Positions 37,803 through 50,386 of a stretch of DNA of 64,000 nucleotides are shown in pieces. Positions within the stretch are counted from its first letter, which is position 1. Each line of letters starts with the position of its first letter. Origin of the DNA: Boswellia sacra (Eukaryota > Streptophyta > Magnoliopsida > Sapindales > Burseraceae); assembly GCA_013180625.2 (NCBI GenBank), contig SNVD02010073.1, positions 62,001-126,000 of the forward strand. The letters run 5' to 3'. Made by a program: the position numbers and the translations under genes. A model generated the notes under the pieces. It was not told the DNA's origin and ran no database searches. It saw nothing but the letters and a program-made list of their open reading frames with translations.

Positions 37803-37927
37803 TAAATTGAATTATTAAGGGTATTGTAGTTATTTTGTGAATATAGTGTTTATGGCATAAAAATTTTATATGTTGTGTCTATATTTTATTTAAGTTCCTT
37901 AATAATGTCTATTTTTTTTAATTTTTT
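37803..37927 (-). repeat. Right terminal inverted repeat of the MULE
   Basis: Inverted partner of 28401-28525. The inner edge TGAATTATTAAG and outer edge AATGTCTATTTTT mirror the left repeat. Confidence 0.9.
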
Positions 37928-38349
37928 TATTTATTTTTAGGTGAATTTAAAAGTGAGAATTGAAGAGTTAGAATATGGAAACTGGATAGAATAATTATTT
38001 AAAATAAATGGTTTTGATATGATCGGACCGTGTTCATGGGCCGAAAACCATCCGGAGTTTCTGAAAACATAACTAATTTTAAAAAAAAAAAAAAAGGAGC
38101 GTCGGAGAGGCCGAAGCATAGGCCACATGTCGAAATGAGAGAACAGTGACGAAGGGGAGAGATCGCTATCAGATGAGACATTCACAATCTTAATTCAGAT
38201 AACCAAAACCAACGTAACATTATTATTGTTATTATTATTTTATTTTTATATTATTAAATAAATAAAAGCAGAATTCTATTTCCAGAAGAAATAGGATCAA
38301 AGTTCAGTTGGGTTGGGGTTGGGTTTGGGTTAGGCAGAAAGGAGGAGAG
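37928..38349. other. Upstream region of the small C2H2 gene
   Basis: Intergenic, AT-rich, with an ATT-rich run near 38219-38262. The stretch 38300-38349 (GGTTGGGGTTGGG, AGGAGGAGAG) probably is the 5' leader. No TATA box assigned. Confidence 0.4.
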
Positions 38350-41300
38350 ATGACGAGAGGAAAGCAGAAGATTGAAGCGCAGAGGAGAAATGCGGAGAGG
38401 AATCAGAAGCCAAAGGGCTCTCAGCTGGAGGCCAGAGCTGTTGCCCTCAAAGTTAGCTGTCCCATCTGTAAGGTACATATATATATGCCATCTCATCACC
38501 TTTCAATTCTTCTTAGATCTGGTTCTGTTCTGATAATATCTTTTATTGGGAAATTTAATGGTATCAAAATTAATGAATGCATGGTTCGGATTAAATTTGA
38601 ATAGCCTAGTAAGTTAACGATCATAATGCTTTTGTTATTTGTTATCAACTCTTGATCACTAATAGAATCAGCCCCTTGATTGTATCAGTTGTGTTGTTTA
38701 CTTCAAGGCTTGTGCATTTCAGCACCATGACGCAAAATTTGAACCTCTTGGCTACATTGGTTGGTTTATGTAACTTCTATAATTAATTAACTGTAGCTCT
38801 TTGCCAGTATTATTCTCAATCATTATCTTGAATGATTGAGTAGATGATTGTTGATTTACAACATAAATAACAGGCTTTTCCCCTCTTTAATGATGGTTAC
38901 ATGATCCTTTGTTGGAAGTCTAGATCTTTCATTATCATATATAGCTGACTTGCTCCCTGCTACTGCTATAGGATGTCTATGGGTATTGATTGAATTGCAT
39001 GTATTTTCTAATGAGACCTTGGAAGCTAGCTGCATCAGCTGAGTTTTGTTGGTAGTAGATCCCCGATTGACAACAAAATAGCCTTTAAAAATATATATAT
39101 GTATGGACTCTTAGCACTTTGTCTTTTGTCTGCAGTGAGTATCCTACTAAACGGTTGGAGTGGTTAAACTTTAAGCTCATGCTAACAATCGTCATCAAAC
39201 ATGTTGGGGTAGTGAGCTGTTGAAAACATTGGTTTTTATTGCTTATATAGGTTATTCGTGAGGCTTATTTTGACCATGGGGGCATTAGATGTGTCCTTTG
39301 AAAAGTCGTGGATGGAGTTACGAGGCTTAGATGAGAGTATTTTGAAGTGGCATAGATTTAGGCATAAGCAATAAATTTGATAAAAGAACATTTAAGGTTG
39401 CGCTTCGTTGTGAATTTTGTGTTTTTATTTTTGAAATTTCTATATCAAAATGGAAATGAAAAAATTGTTTATGTTTTTTTTAAGGAAAATAAATGATAAA
39501 GAATATGTTTGGTTATGTGTTTTTAAGTGAATTGCATTCAAAAACGTAAACAGATTGGATAAAATAACCGGTTTCGTTATGAATCTTTTGTCTTTATTTT
39601 TATAATTCTTGTTTCAAAGTAAAAGAGAACAAATGTTTATATGTTTTTCATGGAAGATGAAATATGTTTGGTTATATATATTTGTGTTTTCACTTTAAAT
39701 GAGTTACAGTTGAAATAAAAATTAAATTTTCAAATATTGTAAAATAATTAAAATATAATTTTTAATAAATGAATATAATTTATAATGAAATAATAAAATT
39801 AATTTAAAATAGAAGGAAAGAAAAGACAAAATAATATGAGGAGAGAGAATGAAGAGAATGAAAAAAGTTCGTTTTTTTTCCTTTTTTTGGAAACTATGTA
39901 GGGCGAGGCTTGTACCTACATCATTTGTTTTTTTTTTTTTGACAAAAAAATCTATCCAAACATATATTACACATCCTACGAGGTACTTGTTTGGAAATGG
40001 AAATGCAAAAAAGGATGAGAATGGCTAACCAAATGGTTTTTATTGTTTCTTAAAAAGTTAGGCCCGTTTGGATAGCAATTTCTTTTCCCCTTTCCATTTG
40101 CAAACAAGTTCCTTGTAGAATGTGCAAAGCTGTTCGGATAGGCATTTTTGACAGAAAATGGAGAAAAATAGGTGATTCAGGTACAAGATTTTTTTTTTCA
40201 GCTACAGCGAACTCTGCTTTGTGGACTGTGCAAGATTTTTCAACCTTTTTTCTCTCTTTCTCCACGTGTCTTACATTCATCCACATCAACCTATTTGAAA
40301 TAAAAAATTATAATGATAAACAAATTAAATTCAAAATTAGGTACAATTTAAACTTTTTTTTTTAAATACATTTTTATTACAAAACACATAACCAAGCACA
40401 TTCTCTATTATTCATTTTTTTTTTTTAAACGTGTATGCAAACCATCTATTTTCATTTTGATATAGAAATTTATAAAACAAAAATACAAGATTCATAATCA
40501 AACGGCTACAAAACTTTTATTTGAAAACAACACATTATTGAGGTCGTACCTTATCTAAATATTTCTTTGTTTTCAAGTAAAAACATCTATCCACACCCAT
40601 TTCACACATTCTACGAGACTATATAACAGAAATGAAAACAAGTAAAATAGGTATTCAAACAGGGACCCTAATGGCCTGTTTGTTGGCCTGTTTGTTTACC
40701 TGTTTTTAGCATTTTTATTTTTATTGTCATTTCAGTTTGAATATATCATAAAATGTGTGATAAGTGTTTGGATGCCTATATAAATTTGAAAACACAAAAA
40801 ACTCCAAGTTAGGGTACAACACTGTTTTGGATTAAAATGAAATTAACTTTTTAACGTTTTCTTTCTTGTCTCACTCTATCCTTTTTATGGTTATCGTGTT
40901 TAACTTTACTTTCCTTTTAATGTTAATACACCAAATAGTCATTCAATAATAATGCATGCAACTTGAAAAGGGAAAAATATGCAAAGAGACAGATACAATT
41001 ATTACCGGATCCAATTCTCTTTGAATGATGAAAGAATAACAAGAAGTGTGGTGGTTGGATGAAAGAAGAAGAAGAGGAAAGGAGTAAATTGTAGAGAAGA
41101 GAGAGAAAGATGAAAACGAGAAAAAGGAAAATTAGAGTTAAAGCAGATAACGGTAAAAATGATAGGGTGAGATAAGAGATAAAATGTTAAAGTTGGTTTC
41201 ATTTTTATCCAAAACAGTGCTATTGAGGTGTTGTACTTTAATTCGGAGTTTTTTGTGTTCTCAAATTAAAAAAGGCATTCAAATACTTATTATATGTTTT

Positions 41301-42530
41301 ACTATATATTCTAACTGAAAATGAATAAAATGCTAAAAACATGTAAACAAACAAGCTCTAAGAAATTGGGTGTAACTCTCGCGCAAAGAAGAATACAACT
41401 ATAAAAGGGAATGGCAATGGAAAAAGAGGAAAATGTTTAGGGTTATATTTTGTTAATATTGTCAAGCTTGGCTCATAAGTGGGTTCAATTTCAAGTTCAG
41501 CTCATTTATGAGAACGACTTGAGAGCTCAAGTTTTCCCTATGTACCAAGTTTGAACACAATTTAAGCTTGAGATACTTCAACCCAAACTTGTCACATTAG
41601 AAACTAAGTAACTTGAAATTTCTAAGCTCAACCAAGCTCGGATTTTTTGTACTTGTTATTGTTGCAGGCACAAAAGATAGATCCTGTCTAGCATTTATTT
41701 TCTACATAAATGTTTTGTAAGATGCTGTTTTGGAAAGACATGCTACTTTTGGGAAGGGTTTCTGTTTTGTTTTTATTTGCTTCTTGGAGCGAATGATACA
41801 ATCTTATGATTTGACGCCAGTATGTAAATGTGTTTCTTAGGATGTCTTTTGCACATTTATACGGTCTAAAGACTGAAAGTTAATTTGGGTGAAAATTGTC
41901 TCAGGTTTAATTCTGCTCTATTCTGTATTAAACAGTATGTATGTATATGATATGCTGATACACAATGATAAAAAATCAATATGTCTTTGGAAAACTACAC
42001 GTCTTTTTCATATAGGCCATAGCTCATTGACAGTATGAAGTTTGGCTAGTTAAGATGCAAACCTTCATTGAATTTAAAGACTTACATTCTGTAGTTCAGA
42101 GTGATCATGCTTAGAGTTTGTGGTTTTCTGTTCAGCCGGTGATTTATCTTTTCTAGTCAGATGAAACAGACATCTGCTGGTAATATTGCAATGAGTCTTT
42201 TTGCATGAGAGGTTACTTCAATTTTTTTCATTTCATGCTTCTGTTATATTGTAGGTTATATTCTTTCAATAAAGTTTTCTGTTATCATATATTTGCAATT
42301 CATTATACCATCAATCTGCTTGCTGTAGCACTTTTTAATCGTTACGTCCTTTCCTTTATTGCATTTCCATCATTACCTTGTATGTAACTGGCTGATACAT
42401 TTTGGATATGCAGCATTCTAAAAATTGGAGTAATTTACTATTTCAGGTACAACTAGCAAATCAGAATCAGCTTGGTGATCACTATGCTTCCAAACATCCC
42501 AAGGAAAAGCCTCCTACTGAATCAAGTTGA
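38350..42530 (+). CDS. Small C2H2 zinc-finger protein (At2g23090/SERF-like), 68 aa
   Basis: Two coding exons, 38350-38472 and 42447-42530, join in phase 0 through AAG|GTACAT and TTTCAG|GTACAA to give 68 residues. The N-terminal 30 residues are strongly basic (MTRGKQKIEAQRRNAERNQK) and resemble the 4F5/SERF family. The C-terminal half is one C2H2 finger: C37-x2-C40-x12-H53-x4-H58. The splice falls after Lys41, inside the finger, so both exons are needed to bind zinc. Plant relatives of this size are called 'uncharacterized At2g23090-like'; molecular function is unknown. The 3974-bp intron is very long for such a gene and is filled with inverted-repeat elements. Alternative exons in the intron cannot be excluded. 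Confidence 0.82.
39395..40515. repeat. Nested inverted repeats (MITE-like) in the C2H2 intron
   Basis: The left arm near 39395-39470 (GAATTTTGTGTTTTTATTTT, TTTCTATATCAAAATGG) has an inverted partner at 40440-40515. A second inverted pair lies near the centre: 39960-40020 (ACATCCTACGAGGTACTTGT) against 40070-40130 (GTTCCTTGTAGAATGTGC). The pattern suggests one element inserted in or next to a related one. Confidence 0.65.
40061..40669. mobile_element. MITE-like element, ends GGCCCGTTTGGAT
   Basis: Starts GGCCCGTTTGGATAGC at 40061 and ends near 40669 with the diverged inverted copy (ATTCAAACAGGGACC). Inner parts of the arms also match (TAGAATGTG against CACATTCTA). It has no coding capacity. 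The GGSCCGTTTGG terminus is reminiscent of Tourist/PIF-Harbinger MITEs; no exact 3-bp target duplication could be confirmed. Confidence 0.6.
40685..41359. mobile_element. MITE-like element with long inverted repeats (~170 bp)
   Basis: The left arm GGCCTGTTTGTTTACCTG from 40685 and the right arm ending CATGTAAACAAACAAGCTC at 41359 are inverted copies. Matches continue inward over about 170 bp (GTTTTTAGCATTTT, TTGAATGCCT-like, ACACAAAAAACTCC, CACTGTTTTGG). The middle is pyrimidine/purine-rich with no ORF of note. It sits 15 bp from the previous element. Confidence 0.75.
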
Positions 42531-44229
42531 TTGATTTCCTTTTGATGTAAAATATGCAAAAAAATAAATGCAAGAAATGAAGAAAAGTTGCCTTATATCT
42601 GTTTCCTGAATTTCTAATGTGTGCCAGCTTTTCGTTATCTAAGCAGAGAGGAATTCACTTAACACTATCTATTTTCTTGTAAAATGGACTTTTGTATTAC
42701 AATGGAGCATGATAAAAAGGCTTGTTTTCTCTTTCCTCTTCAGCTTTCCTGCTAGCTCTTTTTATTTTTTATTTATTTGAAGGCTTATTTTTTGTTCTTT
42801 TCGCCTTTGCTAATTGTTTTATTCTTGTTCTTGATCTTATGTTGTAGCCCAGTGAGAAAGTGCAGTAATTTCCTCTGAATGAGTGACCGAAATAAGTGCT
42901 GAACTATGTAGAAGGTTATTCCTCACTTTTATTTTCTTATAAGGTGTCGTAGTGCAGTAGATTACTCTTGGATCCTCATGGGTTGTTGTAGAAAAGCTGC
43001 AATTTTCTTTAGCTCGCGTCACATATAATTATCTGAATCGGTGTTTTGAGTGGTAGCATACTGGCATTTAATACTTAGAAATAGAAGTAAATGATTCTTA
43101 TTTGGTCTGATCAATTGCTACAAGGCCATCGCGTTTCATGTTTTAGATCAAGTCCAACTACAAGCATAATCTATTTAGCAGGTGATCGTTACTTCAATAC
43201 TGAGATAGAGCGAGCAGCGGGTGTTGCGTACTCTTCAGTTAGTGGTTAATCAGGATTATTTCACTCCTTAACATCGTTTACGGCCATCTAAGAAGTCTAA
43301 GGAGATAGAAACGGCAATTTAAACCTCTCCAATAGATGGTTGAGAAATTAGAGTTCTCTCCAAGCCAAGTTCTCTTCTCTTATCCTTGTTTAATTGACAC
43401 TCGTAAATTAGCTTAAATTCATATTTAATATCATATAACAAAAATTTTCGGTGGTTGTGAATGTTACGAATTTGGGCCTAATAAGATGTCCCATATTAAG
43501 AAAATTATAGCCCACTCATATTTGAGGAACAAAAATTCGATATTTGATCAAGTTATAGCAAATCCATATATTTTAGAGACACAAATTCGATATCACATGC
43601 TAGACTAGAATCTTTATATGAAGCCACGAACCATAAAAAGATGATGGAAGTTGTGTCTCTAGAATGAATTTAACATATACAAACGAACAACACAAAAGAA
43701 CTACGAAGTCATGATCACCCATTAATCTGAAGTCTCTTCCAACTCGCAATCACAACTGCCTTTTGTGAAAGATAAAAAAAATATTCTAACCGAAAAAGGA
43801 AAAAACTAGTATCTTTAAAGAGAAAAATATGCACAAGAAACAAGGAATTCTAGGGGTCGATAAAACCATACCCTTCTTTAATAAAAGCTGCAGCATCCCA
43901 TGTATGTGAACTCTTTTTACAACTATTTAGAACCACGAAAAAGGAAATTTCTCCAACTATATAAGATGAGACATTTCTCCTTCTGAATAACAAAGAATCT
44001 CTTCATAACCTATCTAACTTAAATTAATTAATCATGGCTCTCATTGCATAATACATACAGCTACTTTACATACACTTTCGGAATGTTTCTTGTTAATGTT
44101 TCTTTTTCTTATAGTGTTTTTTTTTCCTTAAATTTTCTTAATTTTTAAGCATTATCCTTTGTTTTTTCACAAGCAATAACCAGACTTTCAGTGTTGGTTT
44201 TTCATGGCTTAAAAGAAAAATCCACTACC
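42531..44229. other. Intergenic between convergent C2H2 and trihelix genes
   Basis: About 1.7 kb with no gene seen. It should hold the 3' UTRs of both flanking genes. Confidence 0.5.
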
Positions 44230-45176
44230 TCAGAGATTATTTTCTTTGGTGAGTTTGGTCAAGAGGGTGGTCAATAGGGCATCTCTCCTCTCAGCTCTTC
44301 TTTCTTCTCTCATCCTCCTCTGCTCCTCTCTCTCCCTCCAAGCCTGCTCAACCATTAGCATCTCTCTAGCATGTTTCTCCATTGACTGCCGCCACTCCTG
44401 CTCAAACAACTGCCGCTCTCGGGCACGCCTCTCCATCATCTCCCTCCACTCCATCTCCATCCTTTGCTGCTGCTGAAAGAACTCCCTCAGAATTTCCTCA
44501 ACACTACTTACACTACTGCTAGCATTCCGCCCGCCCGTCCCCCTCAATGACTTCCCGGGAACATTTCTCTCAACCTTCCTCTTCCTAGAACCTCCCACAA
44601 CAACCTTCTCCTCCTCACTTTCATCCTCTTCCCCAACATCATCCAATTCATCCTCAGACAATTCATCAGGAAATCTATTTGCACTCAATCTCTTAACCCT
44701 CTTCTTCCCTTGCACAGAACCCGCACTCGCAGACTCAGATTGACTAAGCAACCTCTGCATATCCTTCTCCCTCTCAGTGAACACAGCGTGCAATTCATCA
44801 AAGAACGGGCATTTCCGCCCACTCTCAGGATCAGACGTCTCCTTCCCCTACATAAATATCAACATTCCATTACGCACTCCAAATGTTCGATTAAAATCCG
44901 AGCAGACACTTTGAGGAATCAATCAAAATACTTTCAAAAAGTCAACGAAAGGAGTGATTTTGGATTTTGAATTTTGATTACCTTGTAGCGATTGATGAGA
45001 TTCTTCCACTTGCATTTACATTGATCGGGAGTCCTCGCGTAGCCTCTCTCTCTCATTTTCACGCTCACAATCTCCCATACTGTTTTGGTCCGTTTGATCC
45101 CGACGAAGTCTCTCTCCACTTCTCCGCGAATGACGATCAAGTCTCGAGTCTCCTCGTCGCTCCACTGCGCTTGCAT
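44230..45176 (-). CDS. Trihelix transcription factor, GT-3a/GT-3b type
   Basis: Nuclear DNA-binding protein of the plant trihelix family. Exons 45176-44982 and 44847-44230 join in phase 0 (AAG|GTAATC, TATGTAG|GGGAAG), giving 270 aa and TGA at 44232-44230. The trihelix domain fills exon 1 (residues 1-65) with Trp5, Trp34 and Trp57 at the three helix positions; it ends QCKCKWKNLINRYK, as in GT-3 proteins. Exon 2 begins with the CPFFDELHAVF segment that follows the domain in this subgroup, then an acidic stretch (about 117-135), a basic RKRK patch likely to be a nuclear signal, and a long Glu/Arg-rich coiled coil to the C-terminus (WREREEQRRMREERR, then ALLTTLLTKL). Start ATG 45176 is the first in frame after an upstream stop. 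From memory, Arabidopsis At1g31310 is a positional counterpart. Confidence 0.92.
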
Positions 45177-45707
45177 TCTCGCTCCCACTCTCACCGATCC
45201 CAACGCAACCGCTTTCGAGTTTCAACGAGCACTTGGGCTGTTCCTTTCCTTGACTAGGGTTTTCTTTTATGACTTCGAGGAATGAGATCACTGTAACGGT
45301 GTCGTTTTTGGCAAAGTTTGACGTTTTTGTCACTGTAGGTTGAGGCCTGCGGAACAGCCTCACGCTGTCCTAAAATCAATCCAACAAATTGGCAACTAGG
45401 AAGAGGAATACTGCTTGCCACAACTTGCAACCTTCAATTATAAAATTACTATACAAACTATGTGTTTGTTTGTAAATTTTGTATTTTTATTGTTGAAAAA
45501 ATTTATAAATATGTGAATGATTTTAAATTTTAAAGAGAATATATAGATAATATTGATTTTAAGATGTATTGTAAATGTACAGGAAAGGAAACACGATTTA
45601 AGTTCGTAAAATACATCCTTAATAAACAAATCTCTCAATAATAATGAAGGTGGTCCAATAAGTAAATTGTATTAAATTAATTGTTTTATAGAACGAATTT
45701 TACAATG

Positions 45708-45710
<3 letters not shown>

Positions 45711-45746
<36 letters not shown>
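45711..45746. repeat. (AT)18 microsatellite
   Basis: Perfect dinucleotide run followed by GTATGTATG. Confidence 0.95.
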
Positions 45747-45754
<8 letters not shown>

Positions 45755-48700
45755 AACTTGTGTGGGTTTTAATGATTTTGTAATAAGAATATACGCTTTT
45801 TTTATTCATGTTAAGACTAGATTAATGTGAAGTTATTATATGATACACTTTGTCTTTCTTAATAAATTGTTAATCATGGAATTTATTTTTCAAATCATAC
45901 CAAATAGCTGTTTAAATAAATTTGTATAAAAGAGTTTATAATTAATAATAATAATAATAATAATACAAAAACACAAACATAAACTGTTTATCAACTTGTT
46001 ATTCTTTACACAAATTCTATTGAGAAATCATTAAGAAAGAAATCAAACTATTAGGAGTCTTTTAAGAGATAAAAACTTTTGTTTTTTAAACCATTGTGTC
46101 TATTTGTCAATTTATCAAGTTGATTTGCTTGAGAGTTGTCCAAACAACATGTTGAATCGTTAATTCTTTAAGTTTGTATCTGCGGAACCGAAGGTGAATT
46201 TAGCACTTGATAAATAATTTGGTAGGATGTCTAACTTTTTCAATTACTGTTATTTTCGGGGAAAAAAAACCTAAAAACTTTGATTTTTTTTAATTTTCCA
46301 ATTCAATTAATTAATAAAATAATCGTGACTAGAGATCTTAATGAAGTGAAGTGAAACGAGGAGAAGATTCTTATGCCCCTTGCCACATCTTGTGGTAACT
46401 TAAACCATTTCTCATTCCTCATTCTTAGGAATCTGAGGGCTTGAAACCTCATTTACTAATATCTAGATTCCTTGTTTGCCCCGTTATTAAAACTATTGTT
46501 CCTTTTCCTTTGGGAAAAATCATTTAGACGAGCAGGCCAGGAGTTAGGATTCCGTTCCTGACCCACAATAATGGTAGGTTAAAGAATTAGAACTCATATC
46601 CTTTTCTCCTATTTTTTGGGTCATGCTACGGTGTATTTAATGCACCGATACATCGTATATAAAATTATTTAAAAGTTATAAAAGAATGTATAAAAATTAT
46701 AAAAGAATATCTAAAATTGTAAATTATATCATAAAATTTTTATATACTTATTTATAATTTTTATACATTCATTTATAACTTTTATAATTTTACGTACTAA
46801 TAAAACCCTATTTTTAACTATCAAATCGATCCTATTGGGGTTGATCTTGGTAGGCTCAAAATTTTGTGGGTTACTTCGCACGAGAAAGATTATCCTTTTT
46901 TTTTTTTTAAATAACAAAAGGGTTGCATCATCATCGAGTTTTGTTACAATACAGTTATGTATCACAACAATAAAAACATGTTTAAAAGTAATAAACGACT
47001 GTATAATAGTTATAAATAAACAAATAAAAATTACAAAATTATAAATGAATAAATAAAAAGTTACACAACTTTTATATCAACTTTTATTTATTTATTTATA
47101 ATTTTTATACACTTATTTATAAATTTTATTTACTTATTTATAATTATTATATATATTTATTATTTTTATATTTTTTATATTAATAACTGTGTTGTGGCAA
47201 TTCAATGAAGGGATTTCCAAAAAAAAAAATTCAATGAAGGGAAGTTGAAAATTCCTCAAAAGTTAAAAAACAGCCTCACACGGACTCACAGGAAGCTAGA
47301 GGTAGAGGAGGTAGCGCGGGTTTTGGTTAAGCGGCAGGGCTGGGGTTTGTTGAAACTTGAAAGCTTTTTTAAGAAATGACTTCGTCAACCAGCAACCGTC
47401 CATGTCTGCTCAATCGCGGCCTCACAAATGAAAAGCATTAAACTCGTTTTCAAGTTTCTAAGGGAAGTTGCCTTTTAGGGTTTGGAGAGTTGGCTTGTCT
47501 GGCATTAATTCTCAAAAGTTGTTAGCTGTCTGTCATCAATCCTCCACTGCCCCCAATTCAATTCAAAATTTTCCTCGCTTCTCACGCCACAGCTCACCTT
47601 ACATTTCATTCGTGCCTTAGTATGGACGCCATACTCGTGATTATACGAAGCTTATAATTTCTCTTTTTATATTTTAAACAAAAATAATATTATTCTCACT
47701 GACTTATGCATATAAATTGAAATGATATGATATGATATGATTTAACAAATAAATATAATAATTTAATAAATATATAATAATAATAAATTATATTAATTAA
47801 GATGGATAATGTGATAATCATATGAGGATGTCACGTTAATTTGTATGGATGAGTTTATATAAATACTTTCTAAGAGTAGCATCACTCTTTAAATAATATA
47901 TTATTTATTTATTGTTATAACTTAATAATTACATCCAAATCATTTTTATGACTTGCATCATTTTCTTCTTTGATGGTAACTACTATTCAAATTAATCTAA
48001 ATACATTAAATGTACAAGGAGTATACAACCCACTAATTTAGTAAAATTTTAACAAATGATCCAAATTTAATTGTGAATTGTAAAAATAACTAAGACGGTC
48101 AAAAATTTTATATGTCATGACCCTATTGACAGTATTATAGTGCTCGAACAGTATTTAATAGTTTAATAATGAACGTTGAATGTCAAACAAGATCATGACA
48201 CGTAAATCTTTTAAAATTGGTCTATTTATCAAAGAAACCTTCTAAATCATGTCATTGTTTAAATTTCTCTCAAATTTATAAGATAAACAAATGCTCATAA
48301 CAACTAAATAATAAAGAATACTACACGTACAATATTTATATACAAAGTAAAATTTATAGGCTCATCTAATGACATCATCACCATCAAAATGATCAAACAT
48401 TCATATGTAGAAAAAAAAATCTATTATTTTGGATGTCAATATTAATGACATTAATATCATCGTAGTCGCATAAATCAACTACAATACAACCGACGTTGCG
48501 GTGATAGTGACACAAGACATGTATGGTTGCCTTCAACTACGTGTGGAGATTGCCTTAGGTCGCTTCTATGGGGCGACCATCAAATCATGACGATGTTTAT
48601 TTGGCTAGGTCAAAAATATGCTAGAATCATTTTAGCTATCTTAATGTGACAATATCTTCCAGCTCCTGCCCACTTGCTTAAAAAATGGCAATCCTAGAAG

Positions 48701-49894
48701 TTGCTCCCTGTCAAGCCACCTCTAAAATTGGAGCACAAAATCTGCTTTCTTGTTAAAAATTTAACTTGAACATTAGAGGGTTATCACTGCACCTTTTTGA
48801 ACCTGATTGCCTGTATTGCTTGCTCCTTCTCTCGACGATTTACCTCATATTACCAAATTTTCAAGCGTCAACAATAAATAGAAACATTGTTTTATAGTAA
48901 TGTTTTAATCAATCGAGTAGTTATAGCTGTACAATCAATCCAAATATCAAATTCATATAAGGCGATGTGGTATAAATTTATTGAATGAATAAAATAGAAA
49001 GAAAATAAAGAATATTTAATTAATAGAGCAAGACATATATTCTATTATGTGATCTCAAGTTAGATAGTGTAAGTTTGATTTTTAGATTAGTTATACACAT
49101 AGAATTATTCTACTCAATTAATTAATTTTTTATAGTACAATGATACCACTAGACATTTAATTTAATTGTACTGGATTAATCTAGTGGTATCAATTAATAA
49201 AGGTGCTTTAGGTTTAGAATTTAGCACGAGCGAATAAAAAAACGGAAATTGATAATATTTTATTATTATGAAAATTTTGGAAAAATACAAAAAAAAAAAA
49301 CTTTCCATAGTGTCTTATCTAAATAGTAAAATTTTCTAGGAAGAAATAAAAAGTTAAGATTATCAATTTTTTGCGTAGGTGGACTTTTTCAGGATGAATA
49401 AAAGTGCAATTCCACTTCCACTTGCATGCGAATTGGACCAGTAGTGATGAGGGAAGGCAGTTTTGAGGAGTCGTCAGACTTAATTTTAATTTGTAGCTAT
49501 AAAAGCGACAAAAAGACCTTTTGCAATTCACAGGCCACGAGGCTGTGGCTGTGTGGTGAGCTGTAGCCTGTCGGAGGTTGAATGCATTGTGTCCCCAACC
49601 CCACTTCAACTCCGCCCTCTTGTCTCATCCCATTTCAATTTCATGCTTTGCTTGCTCATTCATTATTTTCATGTTTCGTCCCATTGCCCTCAGATGGGTC
49701 GCTACTCCCTCACTGTCCTTGATTGACACCCAAGTTTTCAAGTGTTAAAAAAAAAAAAAAATTGATGCTATCTCAATTCAACTTTAATTTTATATTTAGT
49801 ATTGATTTTATCGAGAAAATCTTGTTCAATAAAAATAAAGAAATCAAACGAATAAAATATTATTTTAGAATATATATACGTATATATGTGTGTG

Positions 49895-50386
49895 TATATA
49901 AGGACGGAGTCAGCATAGACCCAACAGGGGCAATTACCCTTCCTGGGCCAAAGAAAAAAATAAAATATTATTATTTTTTAATTATTAAAAATATATATTG
50001 TTATAAATATATATATATGGATATATATTTTTGTTTATATCTTATTTATCAAACAAAATTTTTTTATATTATCTCGATCATCACTCGTTAATTTGTTTTG
50101 TCTCAATTATTTTTATTTTTATTTTTAAAAAGATAAGATCCTTTTGAATTAATAAGTTTAAAATTTTATTTACTTATATTATTAATTAATTAATTTTATT
50201 ATTTCTCTTGTAATTAGAATTTAAAATTGATATGATAAATATTAATTTATACCCTAAATAATATTTACTAAAAATATAAAAACTTTCTAAATTTACAACT
50301 ATATTTTATTTATATTAATTTATTTCTTATATTTACGTAATTTTGCCCCATCTAGAAACAATTTATAGCTCCATCCCTGTGTGTGT
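49895..50386. mobile_element. Degraded MITE-like relic
   Basis: The left edge AAGGACGGAGTCAGCATAG ... GGGGCAATTAC and the right edge (read on minus) CAGGGATGGAGCTATAAATT ... GGGGCAAAATTAC look like diverged inverted ends. The interior is AT-rich with no coding capacity. Confidence 0.4.

Larger units (their letters stand above)
28401..37927. mobile_element. Mutator-like element (Kaonashi/KI type) with MURA and Ulp1-like genes
   Basis: A 9.5-kb element. Its ends are inverted repeats of about 125 bp (28401-28525 and 37803-37927), sharing ACTTAAATAAAATATAGAC and CTTAATAATTCAATTT in opposite orientation. Inside, a MURA-type transposase runs on + (29220-32046) and a DUF1985/Ulp1-like protease gene runs on - (36640-33435), so the two converge. 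TCGA-rich repeat arrays lie between each end and its adjacent gene. This fits the described KI MULE group, in which a MULE acquired a ULP gene. The target duplication is not resolved because both flanks are T/A-rich (ATTTTATTTT against ATTTATTTTT). Both genes carry stops, so the copy is not autonomous. Confidence 0.88.

Noticed and set aside
49319..49609. 96-codon minus-strand open frame
   Set aside because: No domain; Lys/Phe-rich C-terminus typical of AT-rich chance frames.
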